Part shown: positions 22,908 to 23,769 of the stretch, piece by piece
Position numbering within the stretch: the stretch's first letter is position 1
How the letters are laid out: every line of letters begins with the position of its first letter
From: Candidatus Aminicenantes bacterium UBA2199
GTDB taxonomy: Bacteria; Acidobacteriota; Aminicenantia; UBA2199
Length of the DNA stretch: 23,769 nt
Direction: 5' to 3'
NCBI GenBank assembly: GCA_002327965.1
Contig: DCVB01000002.1
Coordinates: forward strand, 1-23,769
The notes under the pieces: generated by a model
Told to the model about the DNA's origin: nothing
The model's input: the letters and a program-made list of their open reading frames with translations, nothing else
Databases searched by the model: none
Translations under genes and position numbers: made by a program

Positions 22908-23192
22908 ATGGTCCCATTCACCCATGTCGACGGCAAGGACTGCGGCAAGGTCACGTTCTACGGCCTGAGCACCTGCGTCTGGTGCCGCAAGACGCGCAAT
23001 CTCCTCGACAAGCTGGGCGTGGCCTACGACTATGTCTATGTCGACCTGCTGAGCGCGGCCGAGCAGGAGAAAGCCATGGCCGAGGTGCGGCGCTGGAACC
23101 CGGGCGAGTCGTTCCCAACCATCGTATTCAACGATTCCCAGTGCGTCCTGGGCTTTGACGAGGAAAAGATCAAAGCAGCCGTCAAGCTATGA
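22908..23192 (+). CDS. Glutaredoxin-like thiol-disulfide oxidoreductase
   Basis: This 94-aa thioredoxin-fold protein has the redox motif CVWC (Cys23, Cys26) in KVTFYGLSTCVWCRKTRN. The cis-proline segment is ESFPTIVFND and the C-terminal helix starts LGFDEEKIK. An extra Cys12 lies before the first strand. It probably takes electrons from the enzyme encoded just downstream, whose ATG overlaps its stop (ATGA), rather than from glutathione. That is inferred from the pairing. GGAGGAGG upstream supports the start. Alternative names in this family are NrdH-like or Grx-like proteins. Confidence 0.9.
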   Translation: MVPFTHVDGKDCGKVTFYGLSTCVWCRKTRNLLDKLGVAYDYVYVDLLSAAEQEKAMAEVRRWNPGESFPTIVFNDSQCVLGFDEEKIKAAVKL

Positions 23193-23704
23193 ACCAAAAA
23201 ATAGAGATCACGGACGCGGCCGTCGACGCCCTGTTGGACAGGCTGGCGCGCGAGGCCGAGGGGTCGGGCTACCAGCTCAACCCCGACCGCGAGTTCACCC
23301 GCGAGCTGCTGCGCAGCCTGATGGTCAACGAGCAGCGCTACGGCTACTGGGCCTGCCCCTGCCGCCTGGCCGCCGGCGACAAGGCCGAGGACCTGGATAT
23401 CATCTGCCCCTGCGACTACCGCGACGCCGACCTCAACGAGTTCGGCTCGTGCTTCTGCGCCCTGTACGTTTCCCAGGAGATCGCCGACGGAAAAAAGCAG
23501 GCCGCATCCATCCCCGAGCGCCGGCCACCGGCCGCCGAGCGCCGCGCCGCCAAGGCCGACGCAGTCGCCCATGCCGTTGCCGGCAAGCTGGCCCAACCGG
23601 TCTGGCGCTGCAAGGTGTGCGGCTACCTGTGCGCCCGCCAGGAGCCGCCCGGGGTCTGCCCAATCTGCAAGGCCAAAAAGGACCGATTCGAAAGATTTAT
23701 ATAG
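23189..23704 (+). CDS. Ferredoxin:disulfide reductase catalytic domain fused to rubredoxin
   Basis: This 171-aa protein has two parts. Residues 30-100 match the FTR catalytic subunit, with cysteines at 56, 58, 73, 75, 88 and 90 in the order CPC-X14-CPC-X12-CFC. By homology four bind a [4Fe-4S] cluster and two form the active disulfide. Plant and cyanobacterial enzymes have X16 and X8 spacing and a CHC, so the His is replaced by Phe here. An Ala/Arg-rich linker leads to a rubredoxin domain (residues 138-171) with WRCKVCGY and GVCPICKAKKDRFERF. Electrons may flow from rubredoxin or ferredoxin to the neighbouring glutaredoxin. Similar fusions are known in methanogens. Confidence 0.9.
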   Translation: MNQKIEITDAAVDALLDRLAREAEGSGYQLNPDREFTRELLRSLMVNEQRYGYWACPCRLAAGDKAEDLDIICPCDYRDADLNEFGSCFCALYVSQEIADGKKQAASIPERRPPAAERRAAKADAVAHAVAGKLAQPVWRCKVCGYLCARQEPPGVCPICKAKKDRFERFI

Positions 23705-23769
23705 AACTCGGCGCAGGGCGTAAGGCGGAGGGCTTACGTTAGACGGTCAGAAAAAGCAATACGAAGACT
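23705..23769. repeat. Heptad array at window end (GGCGTAA type)
   Basis: Starting next to the FTR stop, words GGCGCAG, GGCGTAA, GGCGGAG, GGCTTAC, GTTAGAC and GGTCAGA run in 7-nt register at 23710-23751. AGAACTCGGCG at the start is the reverse complement of the CGCCGAGTTCT end at 16812-16822. This is probably the left arm of another inverted pair that is cut by the window end. Confidence 0.75.

Overview
The window reads as chromosomal DNA of a GC-rich, didermic-looking bacterium with a strictly canonical gene order at the left and a looser accessory layout at the right. The lineage cannot be fixed from this sequence alone. A deep-branching Acidobacteria- or Aminicenantes-like organism is my best inference, based on high GC, a Tat-type ferredoxin-tailed aldo/keto reductase, a bactofilin, a type-Z S14, and an FTR-rubredoxin protein.

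Positions 1-9336 hold the 3' part of the spc operon and the whole alpha operon, all on the + strand: rplX (3' end), rplE, rpsN, rpsH, rplF, rplR, rpsE, rpmD, rplO, secY, adk, map, infA, rpmJ, rpsM, rpsK, rpsD, rpoA, rplQ. Spacing is minimal, many stop/start pairs overlap, and almost every gene has a strong Shine-Dalgarno sequence. A tRNA-Gly(CCC) follows at 9344-9415. Three co-directional genes come next: a bactofilin, a LipM/LplA-type lipoyl-pathway acyltransferase, and a secreted PgaB-C-terminal-like glycosidase.

Positions 11717-18341 are different. Single genes or short units (a small anchored coiled-coil protein, a Tat/ferredoxin aldo/keto reductase, mtnA on -, a secreted TPR-like protein, a two-TM protein on -, a PspC protein on -) are separated by gaps of 250-380 bp. 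Nearly all of these gaps are filled by arrays of short degenerate words in strict 7-nt or 8-nt register, often arranged as facing inverted pairs. The word differs from array to array while the period stays fixed. This is the least explained structure in the window.

Positions 18342-22755 encode an SOS-type translesion cassette: LexA, a catalytically intact DinB-family polymerase (overlapping start/stop), and, after a double hairpin, a short 811-aa DnaE-type polymerase. lexA and dnaE each carry an identical 33-bp palindrome-bearing insert read in different frames, which suggests a small mobile palindromic element inside genes. The right edge (22908-23704) is a two-gene thiol-redox unit, a glutaredoxin and a ferredoxin:disulfide-reductase/rubredoxin fusion, behind a good sigma70-like promoter, followed by another heptad array that runs to the window end.
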